NCBI GenBank assembly: GCA_900765105.1
Contig: CAAFQM010000334.1
Coordinates: forward strand, 1-5,803
Direction of reading: 5' to 3'
Source of the DNA: an uncultured Faecalibacterium sp.
Lineage (GTDB): Bacteria; Bacillota; Clostridia; Oscillospirales; Ruminococcaceae
Length of the DNA: 5,803 bases
A model generated the notes under the pieces. It ran no database searches and was not told the origin of the DNA. It saw only the letters and a list, made by a program, of their open reading frames with translations. The translations under genes were made by a program, and so were the position numbers. Shown here piece after piece: positions 5,798-5,803 of this stretch (positions are counted from its first letter, which is position 1; each line of letters begins with the position of its first letter).

Positions 5798-5803
5798 CGC
5801 CGC

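Noticed and set aside
1..5803. Mobile elements, CRISPR arrays, tRNA or rRNA genes, or a novel defence-type system
   Set aside because: There are no transposase motifs, no long terminal inverted repeats, no spaced direct repeats and no tRNA-like cloverleaf. All long coding regions are accounted for by known metabolic or regulatory families.

Overview
The window looks like a chromosomal segment of a GC-rich Firmicute of the Clostridia, most like Faecalibacterium or a related gut Ruminococcaceae (Oscillospiraceae). The reasons are strong G/C preference at third codon positions, Gram-positive ribosome binding sites, a NiaR-type NAD repressor (a Firmicutes/Thermotogales regulator) and GlgB, amylase and AsnB sequences of clostridial type. 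The genus is an inference from protein style, not from a search.

Layout. Bases 1-864 (+) are the C-terminal half of a glutamine-hydrolysing asparagine synthase, cut by the left edge and closed by a strong hairpin terminator at 895-937. Three genes then run on the minus strand, listed here from low to high coordinate: a TetR/AcrR-family regulator (970-1521), the nicotinate-responsive repressor NiaR (1615-2133) and a cytoplasmic GH13 alpha-glucan hydrolase (2209-3564). A 227-base divergent intergenic region (3565-3791) separates the hydrolase from a complete glycogen branching enzyme, glgB (3792-5741, +), which is followed by a terminator at 5748-5797.

How the genes fit together. The hydrolase and glgB form a divergent alpha-glucan pair: one builds alpha-1,6 branches and the other cuts alpha-1,4 glucan inside the cell. 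The region between them carries two independent dyad-symmetry elements, one overlapping the predicted start of hydrolase transcription and one just upstream of that promoter, so shared or opposed control is plausible. NiaR and the TetR regulator each appear to have their own promoter and are probably not functionally tied to the glucan genes. NiaR would control NAD precursor uptake and synthesis genes outside the window. The target of the TetR regulator cannot be read from this window.

I see no mobile element, CRISPR array, RNA gene or previously undescribed multi-gene system. The points worth a second look are small: the palindromes between the hydrolase and glgB, a likely CTG start for the TetR gene, a tandem heptamer that sets the Shine-Dalgarno spacing of niaR, and a Lys/Ala-rich tail on GlgB.
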